This document shows positions 34,664 through 43,189 of a DNA stretch of 64,000 nucleotides, one piece after another. Under the pieces are notes generated by a model. It did not search any database. It saw nothing but the letters and a program-made list of their open reading frames with translations, and was not told where the DNA came from. The first letter of the stretch is position 1. Each line of letters opens with the position of its first letter. The position numbers and the translations under genes are program-made. Source of the stretch: an uncultured Muribaculaceae bacterium (GTDB taxonomy: Bacteria; Bacteroidota; Bacteroidia; Bacteroidales; Muribaculaceae); contig CAJUOC010000002.1 in NCBI GenBank assembly GCA_910587925.1, forward strand, positions 1 to 64,000. The letters are read 5' to 3'.

Positions 34664-36208
34664 CTACCGGCGGGTATGCGAGCCCGACTCCGGCTCGCCG
34701 GGGTACCACCAGCCGCGCTTGAGGTCGGTGACGCGCCCTGTGGCGCGGTCGTACTCGTAGCGGGCGTCGTGCTCAAACTCGGCGAAGTCGTCGGCCGCCT
34801 CGGGTATCTCGGCCAGCACGGGATTGTCGCGCACCCACACCTTGCCGCCGTAGTGGCAGTGCTCGAGCGGGATGGAGGTGAGGCGGTTGGAGGTCAGGTA
34901 GCAGTTGACCAGCGAGGTCTCGGGGTCAAAAGTGATGGATGTGAGCCGATTTAGCTCCGCGTAGAGCGAGCCGAGGCCCTTGCATCCGGTGAGGTCGAGT
35001 TCCGAGAGCCAGTTGTCGGAGACGTGCAGTTGGCTCAGCCGGCGGCATCCTGTCACGTCGAGCCGCTCCAGGCGGTTGGAGTAGCAGTAAAATTCCCCGA
35101 GGATGTCGCGCAGCGAGCTTACGTCGATGGTCGACAGCTGATTTTCGTAGCAGAACAGCCGGCCCAGCTTGGGGCAGCCCGAGATGGTAAGCTCAGAGAT
35201 TTCATTCTGGCCGCAGTTGAGCAGGCGCAGCTGTGGGTAGTCGTGCATGGCGAGGCTGCGCAGGCGGTTGCCCCAGCACCACAGCACCTCCAGCCGCCGG
35301 CTGTCGGGGAGGTCAAGCTCCGTGAGATAGTTGCGCCAGCATGCCAAAGTCTCGATCGAGTAGCAGCCGGTGAGGTCGAGCGATGAGAAGTTGCCGGCAC
35401 TCACGTCGGCGTACTGCAAGGCGTAGGCGTCGCGCAGCAGCGCGGGATTGCTCAGCGGCGGATTTGTCGAGGCGCTGAGGGTCTTGAGCGACAGGCAGCC
35501 CGATATGTTGAGGTCTGCAATCTGATTTGACGCCACGTCGAGCGACTCGAGCTGCGGGCAGCCCGATACGTCGACCGCAGTCAGCGAGTTTTTGCTGCAT
35601 TTGAGCATGTAGAGCGCACGGCACCCGCTCAGGTCGATTTTGCCGCTCAGCTTGTATTCGCTCAGGTATAGCGACAGTCGGCCGTTTTCGTAGTGCACCT
35701 CGCTGCCCCACTGGTTGATGGGCAGGTCGGAGAGCCACTTGGGATTTTTCAGGCGCGTGTCGGGGCCGCCCACGGCGTGGTACAGCCTCACCAGGTATGC
35801 CCGCACCTCATCCTCGCTCATCGGCTCGATATCGACCGCCGGATGGCGTATCTCCACATCGGCACTCGCGCGGCCGCATACGACACCCATGCGCGTGATC
35901 TGCTCCGTGCCCGAGGTATTGGGCATGGCGCGGAAGCATATCTCGCCGCGGCCGGCGGAGCCGCCGGACGTCTCGATATATCCATGGAGAAATTTGGAGT
36001 CGGAGGGCGGCACCACAGTCCAGTCGCCCGAGGCGCTCAGGCTGATGGTAATCTCTCCGCCCTCGGCCGGGGCATAGTATACCGGGCTGTCAAATGCCAC
36101 CTCGTCGATGGCCGGGGCGGGCGGCGCGGGCTCGCCGCTGTCGGAGCAGGCGACACACAGCAGTATCATCGCCAGGATGGCCGGGATGGTGCGCAGTGTA
36201 TGTGTCAT
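34664..36208 (-). CDS. Surface lipoprotein with BACON-like domain and leucine-rich repeats
   Basis: The lipobox LLCVAC (Cys21) is followed by SDSGEP. A BACON-like beta-sandwich (ITISLSASGDWTVVPPSDS, GRGEICFRAMPN) occupies about residues 45-130. A helical linker (MSEDEVRAYLVRLYHAV) leads to at least ten irregular leucine-rich repeats of the form LxxLxxxxNxLxxLDLxGC between about residues 190 and 480. BACON domains are thought to bind carbohydrate or mucin, LRRs bind proteins, so an adhesive role is possible. It overlaps the upstream 222-residue gene by 4 bases. Confidence 0.82.
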   Translation of the reverse strand: MTHTLRTIPAILAMILLCVACSDSGEPAPPAPAIDEVAFDSPVYYAPAEGGEITISLSASGDWTVVPPSDSKFLHGYIETSGGSAGRGEICFRAMPNTSGTEQITRMGVVCGRASADVEIRHPAVDIEPMSEDEVRAYLVRLYHAVGGPDTRLKNPKWLSDLPINQWGSEVHYENGRLSLYLSEYKLSGKIDLSGCRALYMLKCSKNSLTAVDVSGCPQLESLDVASNQIADLNISGCLSLKTLSASTNPPLSNPALLRDAYALQYADVSAGNFSSLDLTGCYSIETLACWRNYLTELDLPDSRRLEVLWCWGNRLRSLAMHDYPQLRLLNCGQNEISELTISGCPKLGRLFCYENQLSTIDVSSLRDILGEFYCYSNRLERLDVTGCRRLSQLHVSDNWLSELDLTGCKGLGSLYAELNRLTSITFDPETSLVNCYLTSNRLTSIPLEHCHYGGKVWVRDNPVLAEIPEAADDFAEFEHDARYEYDRATGRVTDLKRGWWYPGEPESGSHTRR

Positions 36209-36873
36209 TTCTTGCGGCCGGGGGTGTAGTCTTTGACAATCTCCTCGAGCAGATAAGAGTTGTGTATCGTGCCCTGGCGGTAAGCCTGCTTGCGGTCGAA
36301 GTATTTCTCGTTGAGGATGCCCTCGGCGAGCACTTCATCGTCGCCTAAAAACCATGCCAGCCAGTTAAGGGTGATAGAGCGCTTGGCGCCATACGGGATA
36401 TATACGGTCACGTCGGAGCCGCGTTTCATCAGGAAGTGCGGCGACGGGGTGACGTTCATCGAGATGCTTTTCTTGCCGGGTTTTACGTTGGTGATACTCA
36501 TCCAGTATGCGAGATTGTCGCCGGCGGCCTCGAGCGAAAACCATTTTTTATTCTTGGCCTTCACCTCGTCGAGCTTGCCCTTCTTGGCGTCGCCTGTGGT
36601 CCAGTTGCACCATAGCAGGTACACCTTGTTTTCGGGGTTGTCCTCGTGCCATATCTCCATGTGCTCGATGGAGTCAGACATCACCTTGCACTTGGTCTCG
36701 CCGTCTTTAAACTGGATTTTGTCGTCCCAGCCGTTGGGGCACTTGATTACGACATCGGTATATCGGGAGCCGTCTTTCATATAGATATTGGCGATGCCGC
36801 GGGGCTTGGCGGCGACGGATATGGCGACGACGGCCATCAGCAGTAAGATAAGTGTGCGCGGTATTGGTTTCAT
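36205..36873 (-). CDS. Secreted protein of unknown function, 222 residues
   Basis: A signal peptide (LILLLMAVVAISVAA) precedes a mostly beta protein with IYMKDGSRYTDVVIKCPNGW, IEHMEIWHEDNP, YLLWCNW and YIPYGAKRSITLNWLAWFLG. I do not recognise the family. The Met at 36873 was chosen because the signal peptide starts there and the consensus promoter TATATTTG at 36895-36902 lies just upstream. It overlaps the LRR lipoprotein gene by 4 bases, so both are co-translated. Confidence 0.7.
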   Translation of the reverse strand: MKPIPRTLILLLMAVVAISVAAKPRGIANIYMKDGSRYTDVVIKCPNGWDDKIQFKDGETKCKVMSDSIEHMEIWHEDNPENKVYLLWCNWTTGDAKKGKLDEVKAKNKKWFSLEAAGDNLAYWMSITNVKPGKKSISMNVTPSPHFLMKRGSDVTVYIPYGAKRSITLNWLAWFLGDDEVLAEGILNEKYFDRKQAYRQGTIHNSYLLEEIVKDYTPGRKK

Positions 36874-36894
36874 AGCAGTGTAAGATATTTTCTG

Positions 36895-36925
36895 CAAATA
36901 TACCGCGCAATTTGTAAAATGCAAG
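36895..36925 (-). promoter_or_regulatory. Promoter of the 222-residue protein / LRR lipoprotein operon
   Basis: On the minus strand CTTG (36922-36925), 19 bases, then TATATTTG (36895-36902), an exact -7 element. The ATG at 36873 is about 21 bases further on. Confidence 0.7.
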
Positions 36926-36973
36926 CAAGTGCGCCGATTTCTCAACAAATGTCGATAAAACCGGGACTGTCGC

Positions 36974-38170
36974 TTACCGGGGCATCAGCCGTATCTCCTG
37001 CACCGCGGGCTTGTATACGGAGTCGCCGGGCGCCTCCATACACAGGGTGATGCCGCTCCACAGCCGCGAGGGGTCGTCGCCGAAGTAATCGGGGTCGATG
37101 CGGAAGGTATATTCGCCCGTCTGTATCACCGGGCCGGAGATGATACTCACCCGCGGGCGCGCGGCGCTGTGGTCGGTCGAGGGCGCCATGCGTGTGGAGT
37201 CGGCGTAGAATGGCTCGACGCGAAACTCAGGCCCGTCGACGCGCGTGTCGAGCTTGATATGCGACTCGGCGCGGAATGGTACCCCGGCTCCGTCGACCGC
37301 CGCTCCGAGATATTGCATGCGGCGGCCGCGGGTGGCCTGGTAGCGCGCGCGGGTAAGGGCGGCCATCTCCTCGTCGTGATACCAGAAGCAGTCGTGGGGG
37401 TCTGAGCTTTCAGAGCCGTCGGGGTACCAGCGCGAGAGATATACGCCGCCATCGGGGCGCGGGTCGTCGATGGCCTTGGCGATGAAGCGGGCCATGTAGT
37501 CGAGCGTCTCGTCGCAAAGGTCAAAGTGGCCGCGGCCGGCGTCGCAGAGCATCGATATGCGGCTGTCGGGATACATCATGCGGAAGGCGAGGGCCGGGCG
37601 CAGGCGGGCGTCCCACCACTCATACTCACCCATGACCATCAGGCCCGGGATGCGGTCGATATTGCGGGTGCGTCCCCACTCGATATTGGCCCGGCCGTAG
37701 CCGCAGAGATTGGTGCGCGGGGCGTCGCCGTGAAAAGATATGATGCAGAGGGTGCGGTCGGGATTCCAGGCGGCGAAATTCCATGGGAAAGTCGCCTGGG
37801 CCGAGTGGCCGAATGGTATCACCCGTGCGCCGGCAATCTCGGGGTGCCCGCTTCCGCAGGCCAGGTCGCGCATGATCTGCTCAAACCGCTCCTGGCATCC
37901 CGAGGCCACATCCCAGTCTTGCGAGCCGCCCTGCACAAATACCATCGCCACGCCCAGCGAGTCCATCGCCCGTGTAAACCGCGGGCTGCGGAAGAGTACC
38001 TCCTCGGTCATATTCTGATGGGCATACAGCACGGCCCGCACACTGTCGGCGCCGCGCGGCAGCCGCAGGCACACCCGACGTCCCGCCTCTCCGAGCGTGC
38101 AGTCAAATGTCAGTGCTGCCGATGTGGCGGCCGTCAGGAATATTGCCAGAGCGATGAAGATAGAGCGCAT
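36974..38170 (-). CDS. Secreted alpha/beta-hydrolase-like protein
   Basis: The signal peptide (IALAIFLTAATSAA) is followed by an alpha/beta-hydrolase core with a nucleophile elbow PFGHSAQATFPW (Ser in GHSA), preceded by RAVLYAHQNMTEE and VAMVFVQGGSQDW. A GHFDLCDETLDYMARF segment likely supplies the catalytic His. The last 120 residues form a beta-rich extension (VSIISGPVIQTGEYTFRIDP). The layout resembles putative carbohydrate esterase or PHB-depolymerase-like proteins of Bacteroidales; the substrate cannot be named. Confidence 0.72.
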   Translation of the reverse strand: MRSIFIALAIFLTAATSAALTFDCTLGEAGRRVCLRLPRGADSVRAVLYAHQNMTEEVLFRSPRFTRAMDSLGVAMVFVQGGSQDWDVASGCQERFEQIMRDLACGSGHPEIAGARVIPFGHSAQATFPWNFAAWNPDRTLCIISFHGDAPRTNLCGYGRANIEWGRTRNIDRIPGLMVMGEYEWWDARLRPALAFRMMYPDSRISMLCDAGRGHFDLCDETLDYMARFIAKAIDDPRPDGGVYLSRWYPDGSESSDPHDCFWYHDEEMAALTRARYQATRGRRMQYLGAAVDGAGVPFRAESHIKLDTRVDGPEFRVEPFYADSTRMAPSTDHSAARPRVSIISGPVIQTGEYTFRIDPDYFGDDPSRLWSGITLCMEAPGDSVYKPAVQEIRLMPR

Positions 38171-38230
38171 AAATGTTTTTTATATCATAATACGCCCGTC
38201 GTCGCTCCGGCACTCATTGCCGCCCGTCGC

Positions 38231-38728
38231 TCAGTATGGTATCTTGTCGGTCGAGTGCTGCCAGAGTCGGAATGCCTCGATGGCCTGGGCGCCCATGAGG
38301 CGGCGGGTGAGGATGGAGCGGCGCTCGGCGGGCAGGCTCAGCTGGTCGTAGATAAAGGAGTCGTCGAAGTCGATGGCGCGGGCGTCGTCTTTGGTATTGC
38401 CGTAGTAGAGGCGGTCGATACCGGCCCAGTAGATGGCGCTCAGACACATGGGGCATGGCTCGCACGAGCTGTAGATGGTGGCGCCGCGCAGCTTGAAGTC
38501 GCCGGCTGCGAGGCAGGCCGCGCGTATGGCCGACACCTCGGCGTGGGCGGTGGGGTCGCAGGTGGCGGTGACGCGGTTGACACCGGTGGCGAGTATCTTG
38601 CCGTCGCGCACGATTACGGCGCCGAAGGGGCCGCCGCCGGCGCGTACATTGTCTATCGACAGGTCAATGGCTATCTGCATGAAGTGACGGTCGTCGGGAG
38701 TTATAGGGGTAGTGTGGTCTTGTGTCAT
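38231..38728 (-). CDS. Nucleoside/guanine deaminase (CDA superfamily)
   Basis: This zinc hydrolase shows HAEVSAIRAAC (His ligand and catalytic Glu) and SSCEPCPMCLSAIYWAG (two Cys ligands). The overall pattern, including NTKDDARAIDFDD and a C-terminus ending in Pro-Tyr, is that of the guanine deaminase GuaD type rather than tRNA adenosine deaminase TadA. 165 residues fits. The substrate assignment is probable but not certain. Confidence 0.85.
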   Translation of the reverse strand: MTQDHTTPITPDDRHFMQIAIDLSIDNVRAGGGPFGAVIVRDGKILATGVNRVTATCDPTAHAEVSAIRAACLAAGDFKLRGATIYSSCEPCPMCLSAIYWAGIDRLYYGNTKDDARAIDFDDSFIYDQLSLPAERRSILTRRLMGAQAIEAFRLWQHSTDKIPY

Positions 38729-38809
38729 AGTGTGGTGTGTGATGTGTGATGATAAAACGCGCGCGGGGCGGCGATTGTTTGTCGGCGCGGGCGGCTCTCG
38801 CCGCCGCGG

Positions 38810-39496
38810 TCACTCGCAGTCGCAGTCGGTGTGTATGCCGTGTCGGGCGGCGGTGCACTCGGTGGCGGTGCGGTCGATGATGAAGTGGCGGTTGGCCATG
38901 GCGTCGATGGCGCTCATCTCGTGGGATACGAGCACGATGGTGCAGGCTGGCGCTATCTCGGCGAGCAGGTCGTAGATGCGGTGCTCAAAGTGCTTGTCGA
39001 CATAGCTCAGCGGCTCGTCGAGCACGAGCAGGGCGGGGTCGGCGACGATGGCTCTCCCGAGCAATGCGCGCTGTACCTGTCCTCCCGACAGGCGTCCGAT
39101 GGGGCGGTCGGCGCAGTCGGCCAGGTCGATGCGGCCGATGGCGCGGTCGATGCGTGCGAGGCGGTCGTCGGGGTCGAGACCGGCGATGCCGAGCAGCCCC
39201 GATGCCACCACATCGCGCACGCTCACCGGGAAGTGGGCGTCGATGGTATTTTTCTGTGGCAGGTATCCGATGGCGCTGCGCGGCACTCTCACGCTCACCG
39301 TGCCCCGGGTGGGGCGCAGCAGGCCCAGTATGATGCGCAGCAGGGTGGTCTTGCCGCCGCCGTTGGGGCCGGTCACGGCCACAAAGTCGCCGGGCGCCAC
39401 CTGCAGGTCGATGCCGTCGAGCACGATGCGGTCATCTCGCCGCATCTCCACTCCGCGCAGCTCGATCACCGGGCTGTCAGGGGCGGGCGAGCTCAT
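38810..39496 (-). CDS. Metal ABC transporter ATP-binding protein (ZnuC/MntB-like)
   Basis: This ATPase subunit has Walker A GPNGGGKTT, the signature LSGGQVQRALLG, Walker B LLVLDEP and the H-loop VSHEMSA. The C-terminus is rich in possible metal ligands (CTAARHGIHTDCDC). It overlaps the upstream binding-protein gene by 20 bases, so the two are coupled. No permease gene of the ZnuB type is in the same operon: the next gene downstream is the deaminase. Confidence 0.9.
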   Translation of the reverse strand: MSSPAPDSPVIELRGVEMRRDDRIVLDGIDLQVAPGDFVAVTGPNGGGKTTLLRIILGLLRPTRGTVSVRVPRSAIGYLPQKNTIDAHFPVSVRDVVASGLLGIAGLDPDDRLARIDRAIGRIDLADCADRPIGRLSGGQVQRALLGRAIVADPALLVLDEPLSYVDKHFEHRIYDLLAEIAPACTIVLVSHEMSAIDAMANRHFIIDRTATECTAARHGIHTDCDCE

Positions 39497-40367
39497 CGGC
39501 GATGGAGTCGAGCTGGGCGAGCCAGGAGTATGAGTTGGGCTGTATAGGCAGCATGTGGGAGCCTACGCCGGAGTTGATGGCGCGGGCCTGGCGGGTGTCG
39601 TACTCTTTCTGATAGAAGAATACTCTCACGCTGTCGGCGCGGGCCTCGTCGATGACGCGACGCATCTGCGGCATCGACGACTCGCGGCTGTCGGCGCTCA
39701 CGGCGAGCTGCTCCAGGTCGTAGTCGCGGGCAAAGTATGTCAGCGACGGGTGCCATACCAGAAATGTGCGGGTGGGCAGGGTGTCGAGCTTCTCCGATAT
39801 GACGCGGTCGAGCGAGTCGAGGCTGCGGTCGATGCGGCCGAGGGCCGTGCGGTATGAGTCGGCATTGTCGGGGTCGGCGTCGATGAGCCCTTGGGCGATG
39901 CGCGACGCCATGATGCGGGTATTGCGCACCGAGGTCCACACGTGGGGGTCGGGGGCGCGGTGGGCGCTGTCGACGTGGAGGAAGTTGGCGTGGCCGTCGG
40001 CATGTGAGTGAGTGCCGTAGATGAGGTCGATGCCCTCAGATGTATTGACCACTGCCGTGGAGCCGGATACGGCCAGGGCGGCCGCGCTCTCAAAGGGGAA
40101 GAAGCCCGTCGAGAAGAATACTCGGCTGCGGTCTACGGCCATGCGCGACGCCACCGGAGGCTCATACATCTCGGGATTCTCGCCGTTGGGCATCAGTGTG
40201 ACCACGCGGAAGCGATCGCCGGCTATCTGCTCCACGAGATAGCGCTGTGGCTCGACGCTGACGGTGACCAGCGGTCGGGCGTCGTCGGCATCGGAGCGGG
40301 AGCAGGCGGTAAGGGAGGATATGGCGGCCGCGAGTAGCATCAGCGGCCAGAGGCGATTGGTTTTCAT
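39477..40367 (-). CDS. Metal ABC transporter substrate-binding lipoprotein (ZnuA/TroA-like)
   Basis: The lipobox SLTAC (Cys22) is followed by a TroA-fold protein: VSVEPQRYLVEQIAGDRFRV, the His-rich loop GTHSHADGHANF, APDPHVWTSVRN, FLVWHPSLTYFARDYDL and FYQKEYDTRQARA. The set of His plus Asp/Glu ligands suggests zinc (possibly manganese). The Met at 40367 gives a proper lipoprotein signal; upstream codons in frame lie in the promoter and inverted repeat. It is cotranscribed with the ATPase gene at 38810. Confidence 0.9.
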   Translation of the reverse strand: MKTNRLWPLMLLAAAISSLTACSRSDADDARPLVTVSVEPQRYLVEQIAGDRFRVVTLMPNGENPEMYEPPVASRMAVDRSRVFFSTGFFPFESAAALAVSGSTAVVNTSEGIDLIYGTHSHADGHANFLHVDSAHRAPDPHVWTSVRNTRIMASRIAQGLIDADPDNADSYRTALGRIDRSLDSLDRVISEKLDTLPTRTFLVWHPSLTYFARDYDLEQLAVSADSRESSMPQMRRVIDEARADSVRVFFYQKEYDTRQARAINSGVGSHMLPIQPNSYSWLAQLDSIADELARP

Positions 40368-40371
40368 GACA

Positions 40372-40425
40372 TGCACTGCAATGTATGCACCCCGTCTTAC
40401 AGCGGGCGCATACATTGACAGTGCA
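40372..40425 (-). promoter_or_regulatory. Long inverted repeat at the promoter of the metal-binding protein gene
   Basis: TGCACTGCAATGTATGC (40372-40388) and its reverse complement with a one-base bulge (40408-40425) form a 17-bp arm pair, with an extra CCC/GGG inside the loop. The right arm touches the -7 element at 40424-40431. It lies exactly between promoter and ATG of a zinc-type uptake gene, so it could be an operator for a Zur-like repressor or a leader stem-loop. Confidence 0.6.
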
Positions 40426-40454
40426 AAGTTACAAAACTTTTTCAATACGGCAAC
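40424..40454 (-). promoter_or_regulatory. Promoter of the metal ABC uptake operon
   Basis: On the minus strand GTTG (40451-40454), 19 bases, then TAACTTTG (40424-40431), an exact -7 element. The long inverted repeat starts at its downstream edge. Confidence 0.7.
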
Positions 40455-40520
40455 GTCTGTATTACGAAAAAATTACAATCCCGTGAAAACCTGCCGTATC
40501 CGGCTGCGCGCGCCGGAGCC

Positions 40521-41336
40521 TCAGAGGTAGGCTGCCATCTGGTCGCGCAGCTCGCGGGCCTTGTCGGCGGCGCGCTCGGCAAAGTCGTCGCCGGCAGAGG
40601 CGTGGATGATGCCGCGCGACGAGTTGACCAGCAGGCCCACCTCGTCGATCATGCCGTAGCGCACCACTTCCTCAAGGCTGCCGCCCTGGGCGCCCACGCC
40701 GGGCACGAGGAAAAATGAGCGCGGAGCCAGGCGGCGCACATCGGCGATGAGCTCGCCGCGGGTGGCGCCGACGACAAACATCATGTTGACGGGCGAGCCC
40801 CACTTCTGGGCGCGCTTCACCACCCGCTCAAACACACGGGCGCCGTTTTTGTCGGGTATCATCTGGAAGTCGCCGCTGCCTTTGTTGGAGGTCAGGGCCA
40901 GCACCACCGCCCACTTGTCTTCAAACTCCAGGAAGGGCGACACGCTGTCCTCGCCCATGTAGGGGGCCACGGTCACGGCGTCGACCCCGGCGCGCTCAAA
41001 GAAGGCGCGGGCATACATGCGGGCCGTATTGCCGATGTCGCCGCGCTTGGCGTCGGCGATGATAAACTGGTCGGGGTGATTCTCGCGTATATAGGCCACG
41101 GTCTGCTCGAAGGCGCGCATGCCGTCGGGGCCGAGAGTCTCGTAGAATGCGAGATTTGGCTTATACGCCACGGCATAGGGGGCGGTGGCGTCGATGATGG
41201 CTTTGTTGAAGTCGATGATGCCGTCGGCGCCGCGGGCTGCCAGGTCGGTGGGCATCTTGGCGGGGTCGGGGTCGAGACCTACGCAGAGAAATGAGCCTTT
41301 GCGGCGGATGTTCTCGACAAGTTCAGTACGTTTCAT
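40521..41336 (-). CDS. pyrF: Orotidine 5'-phosphate decarboxylase (type 2)
   Basis: This enzyme makes UMP from OMP in pyrimidine synthesis. It shows FLCVGLDPDPAKMP, the Lys/Asp catalytic block FIIADAKRGDIGNTA, and FLVPGVGAQGGSLEEVV. The 271-residue length and DAKRGDIGNT signature mark the longer type 2 subfamily. It starts 35 bases after prfA and is likely in the same transcript. Confidence 0.96.
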   Translation of the reverse strand: MKRTELVENIRRKGSFLCVGLDPDPAKMPTDLAARGADGIIDFNKAIIDATAPYAVAYKPNLAFYETLGPDGMRAFEQTVAYIRENHPDQFIIADAKRGDIGNTARMYARAFFERAGVDAVTVAPYMGEDSVSPFLEFEDKWAVVLALTSNKGSGDFQMIPDKNGARVFERVVKRAQKWGSPVNMMFVVGATRGELIADVRRLAPRSFFLVPGVGAQGGSLEEVVRYGMIDEVGLLVNSSRGIIHASAGDDFAERAADKARELRDQMAAYL

Positions 41337-41371
41337 ATCTTGATTGGTTTTTGCTGATTATCGGGTATGTG

Positions 41372-42478
41372 TCAAAGCTCGGCGTCGCGTAGCCGCTCGG
41401 CGCGCTCGGCGGTGCTCAGGGCAAAGATGAGCGCGTCGAGGTCACCGTCGAGTATGGCGGGGAGATTGTGCACGGTGTAGCCGATGCGGTGGTCGGTGAC
41501 GCGGCCCTGTGGGAAATTGTATGTGCGTATCTTGGCCGAGCGGTCGCCGGTGCTGACGAGGGTCTTGCGGCGGGCGGCGATGTCGTCGACATACTTCTGA
41601 TGCTCGCGGTCGTAGATAAATGTGCGCAGGCGTGCCAGGGCGCGCTCCTTGTTTTTGGGCTGGTCGCGGGTCTCGGTACACTCGATGAGTATCTCCTCTG
41701 TCTCGCCGGTATTGGGATTGCGCCAGTGGTAGCGCAGGCGCACACCCGACTCGACCTTGTTGACATTCTGGCCGCCGGCGCCGCCCGAGCGGAAGGTGTC
41801 CCACTTGATCTCGCCCTCGTTGATTTCCACCTCAAAGGGGTCGGCCTCGGGCAGCACGGCCACCGTGGCGGCCGAGGTGTGTATGCGGCCCTGGGTCTCG
41901 GTGGCGGGCACACGCTGCACGCGGTGCACGCCGCTCTCGTACTTGAGCACGCCGTAGACGCCCGTGCCGCTCACCGAGATGACAATCTCCTTGAAGCCGC
42001 CGGCCGCGCCGGGGCTCTCCGATGTGACGGCGGTGGCCCAGCCGCGGCTCTCGCAGTAGCGCAGATACATCTTGGCCAGGTCGCCGGCAAAGAGGGCGGC
42101 TTCGTCGCCGCCTGTGCCGGCGCGTATCTCGAGGATTACGTTTTTGTCGTCTTCGGGGTCGACCGGGAGCAGTAGCACCCGTATGTCGGCGTCGGCGTCG
42201 GCGAGGCGGTCGCGGGCGTCGGCCTGCATACGCGTGGCCTCGTCGCGCTCCGAGGGGTCGCCGGCGGCAAGTATCTCGTCGGCAAAGGCCAGGTCTGACG
42301 CGGCGGCGTCGCGGCGGCCGACAGCGGCGGCAAACTCCTCGAGGTGGCGGTACTCCTTGCTGAGCTTGACATATCGGGCCTGGTCGGCGAGCACGTCGGG
42401 GTCGGAGAGCAGGGTGCGCACTTCCTCGTATCGGGTGAGGTAAGTGTCGATTTTTGGCTGTAGGGTATCGTCGGACAT
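41372..42478 (-). CDS. prfA: Peptide chain release factor 1
   Basis: This class I release factor recognises UAA and UAG. The GGQ loop is visible in RSGGAGGQNVNKVES and the anticodon-like region in the RF1-type block VQRVPATETQGRIHTSAATV. The Met at 42478 (MSDDTLQPKIDTYLTRYEEV) gives 368 residues, the usual length; codons upstream in frame overlap a promoter and a direct repeat. pyrF follows. Confidence 0.96.
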   Translation of the reverse strand: MSDDTLQPKIDTYLTRYEEVRTLLSDPDVLADQARYVKLSKEYRHLEEFAAAVGRRDAAASDLAFADEILAAGDPSERDEATRMQADARDRLADADADIRVLLLPVDPEDDKNVILEIRAGTGGDEAALFAGDLAKMYLRYCESRGWATAVTSESPGAAGGFKEIVISVSGTGVYGVLKYESGVHRVQRVPATETQGRIHTSAATVAVLPEADPFEVEINEGEIKWDTFRSGGAGGQNVNKVESGVRLRYHWRNPNTGETEEILIECTETRDQPKNKERALARLRTFIYDREHQKYVDDIAARRKTLVSTGDRSAKIRTYNFPQGRVTDHRIGYTVHNLPAILDGDLDALIFALSTAERAERLRDAEL

Positions 42479-42488
42479 GTATCGTGTT

Positions 42489-42514
42489 GCGGGGTACGGT
42501 TGCGGGGTACGGTT
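42489..42514. repeat. Two tandem copies of a 13-bp unit in the prfA leader
   Basis: GCGGGGTACGGTT occurs twice in perfect tandem (42489-42501 and 42502-42514) between the prfA ATG and its -7 element, and part of it (GGTACGG) recurs at 42520. It would lie in the 5' leader of the prfA message. Confidence 0.8.
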
Positions 42515-42515
42515 G

Positions 42516-42523
42516 CAAAGGTA
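42516..42523 (-). promoter_or_regulatory. -7 element TACCTTTG for prfA
   Basis: The sequence is an exact TAnnTTTG match on the minus strand. The nearest TTTG upstream (40 bases into the divergent gap, 42540-42543) gives a 16-base spacer, shorter than usual. Confidence 0.55.
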
Positions 42524-42603
42524 CGGAAAAAAGCTGAACCAAAGCCGCCGGGCGGTTGTTTTGTGTACATCGATATACATACTTACTATCAACTACCCTA
42601 TTT

Positions 42604-43119
42604 ATGAAAAAGGTACTTTTCACTCTGATTGCCGTGCTGGGCCTGGCCTTCGGCGCGGGCGCCCAGAAGGCTCAGCTTCAGCTGGGCTACGGCGGCTACA
42701 CTATGATGGATGCATGTGACATGCACGACGGCGGCTCGGTCGACACGGCCTGGGGCGCGCTCACCGCGGGCGTCAATTTCAAGGTGCTGCCCAAGTTCTG
42801 GCTGGGTGCGTCGTATACCTTCTCCTCGGCCGACTACAAGCACTGGGACGATGCCCATGCATACTATCATGTAATCATGCTCAACGGACGCTATGACTAC
42901 TACCGCAACAGCATCGTCACTCTCTACGCCCATCTCGGCGTAGGTGTCGACATCACACACATGAGCGACGGCGATTACAAGAAAAACAAGGCATATTTTG
43001 CCATGCAGGCTTCGCCTCTGGGCGCCGAGGTGAATATCACCCGCGGCCTGTCGATGTACGGCGAGCTGGGCTTCGGCGCCCAAGGTCTGCTGCAGGTGGG
43101 TCTGCGATACAATCTCTGA
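42604..43119 (+). CDS. Small outer-membrane beta-barrel protein
   Basis: The signal peptide MKKVLFTLIAVLGLAFGAGA is followed by about 150 residues of alternating, aromatic-rich strands (LQLGYGGYTMMD, FWLGASYTFSSADYKHW, LYAHLGVGVDI) ending in LLQVGLRYNL, a typical barrel-closing strand. It resembles small 8-stranded OmpA/OmpW-like barrels of Bacteroidales. The Met at 42604 is set by the signal peptide. The specific function is unknown. Confidence 0.8.
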   Translation: MKKVLFTLIAVLGLAFGAGAQKAQLQLGYGGYTMMDACDMHDGGSVDTAWGALTAGVNFKVLPKFWLGASYTFSSADYKHWDDAHAYYHVIMLNGRYDYYRNSIVTLYAHLGVGVDITHMSDGDYKKNKAYFAMQASPLGAEVNITRGLSMYGELGFGAQGLLQVGLRYNL

Positions 43120-43153
43120 CCTCCCCGCGCCCTACACTCCCGCGCAGATACAG

Positions 43154-43186
43154 CAAACCCCGGCTCGGGTCACGAGCCGGGGTTTG
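43154..43186. terminator. Strong hairpin between convergent genes
   Basis: A perfect 14-bp stem CAAACCCCGGCTCG (43154-43167) / CGAGCCGGGGTTTG (43173-43186) with a 5-base loop lies between the ends of the barrel gene (+) and the Spy-like gene (-). T tracts are weak on both sides apart from the TTT in the stem, but its position suggests a shared bidirectional terminator. Confidence 0.75.
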
Positions 43187-43189
43187 TCG

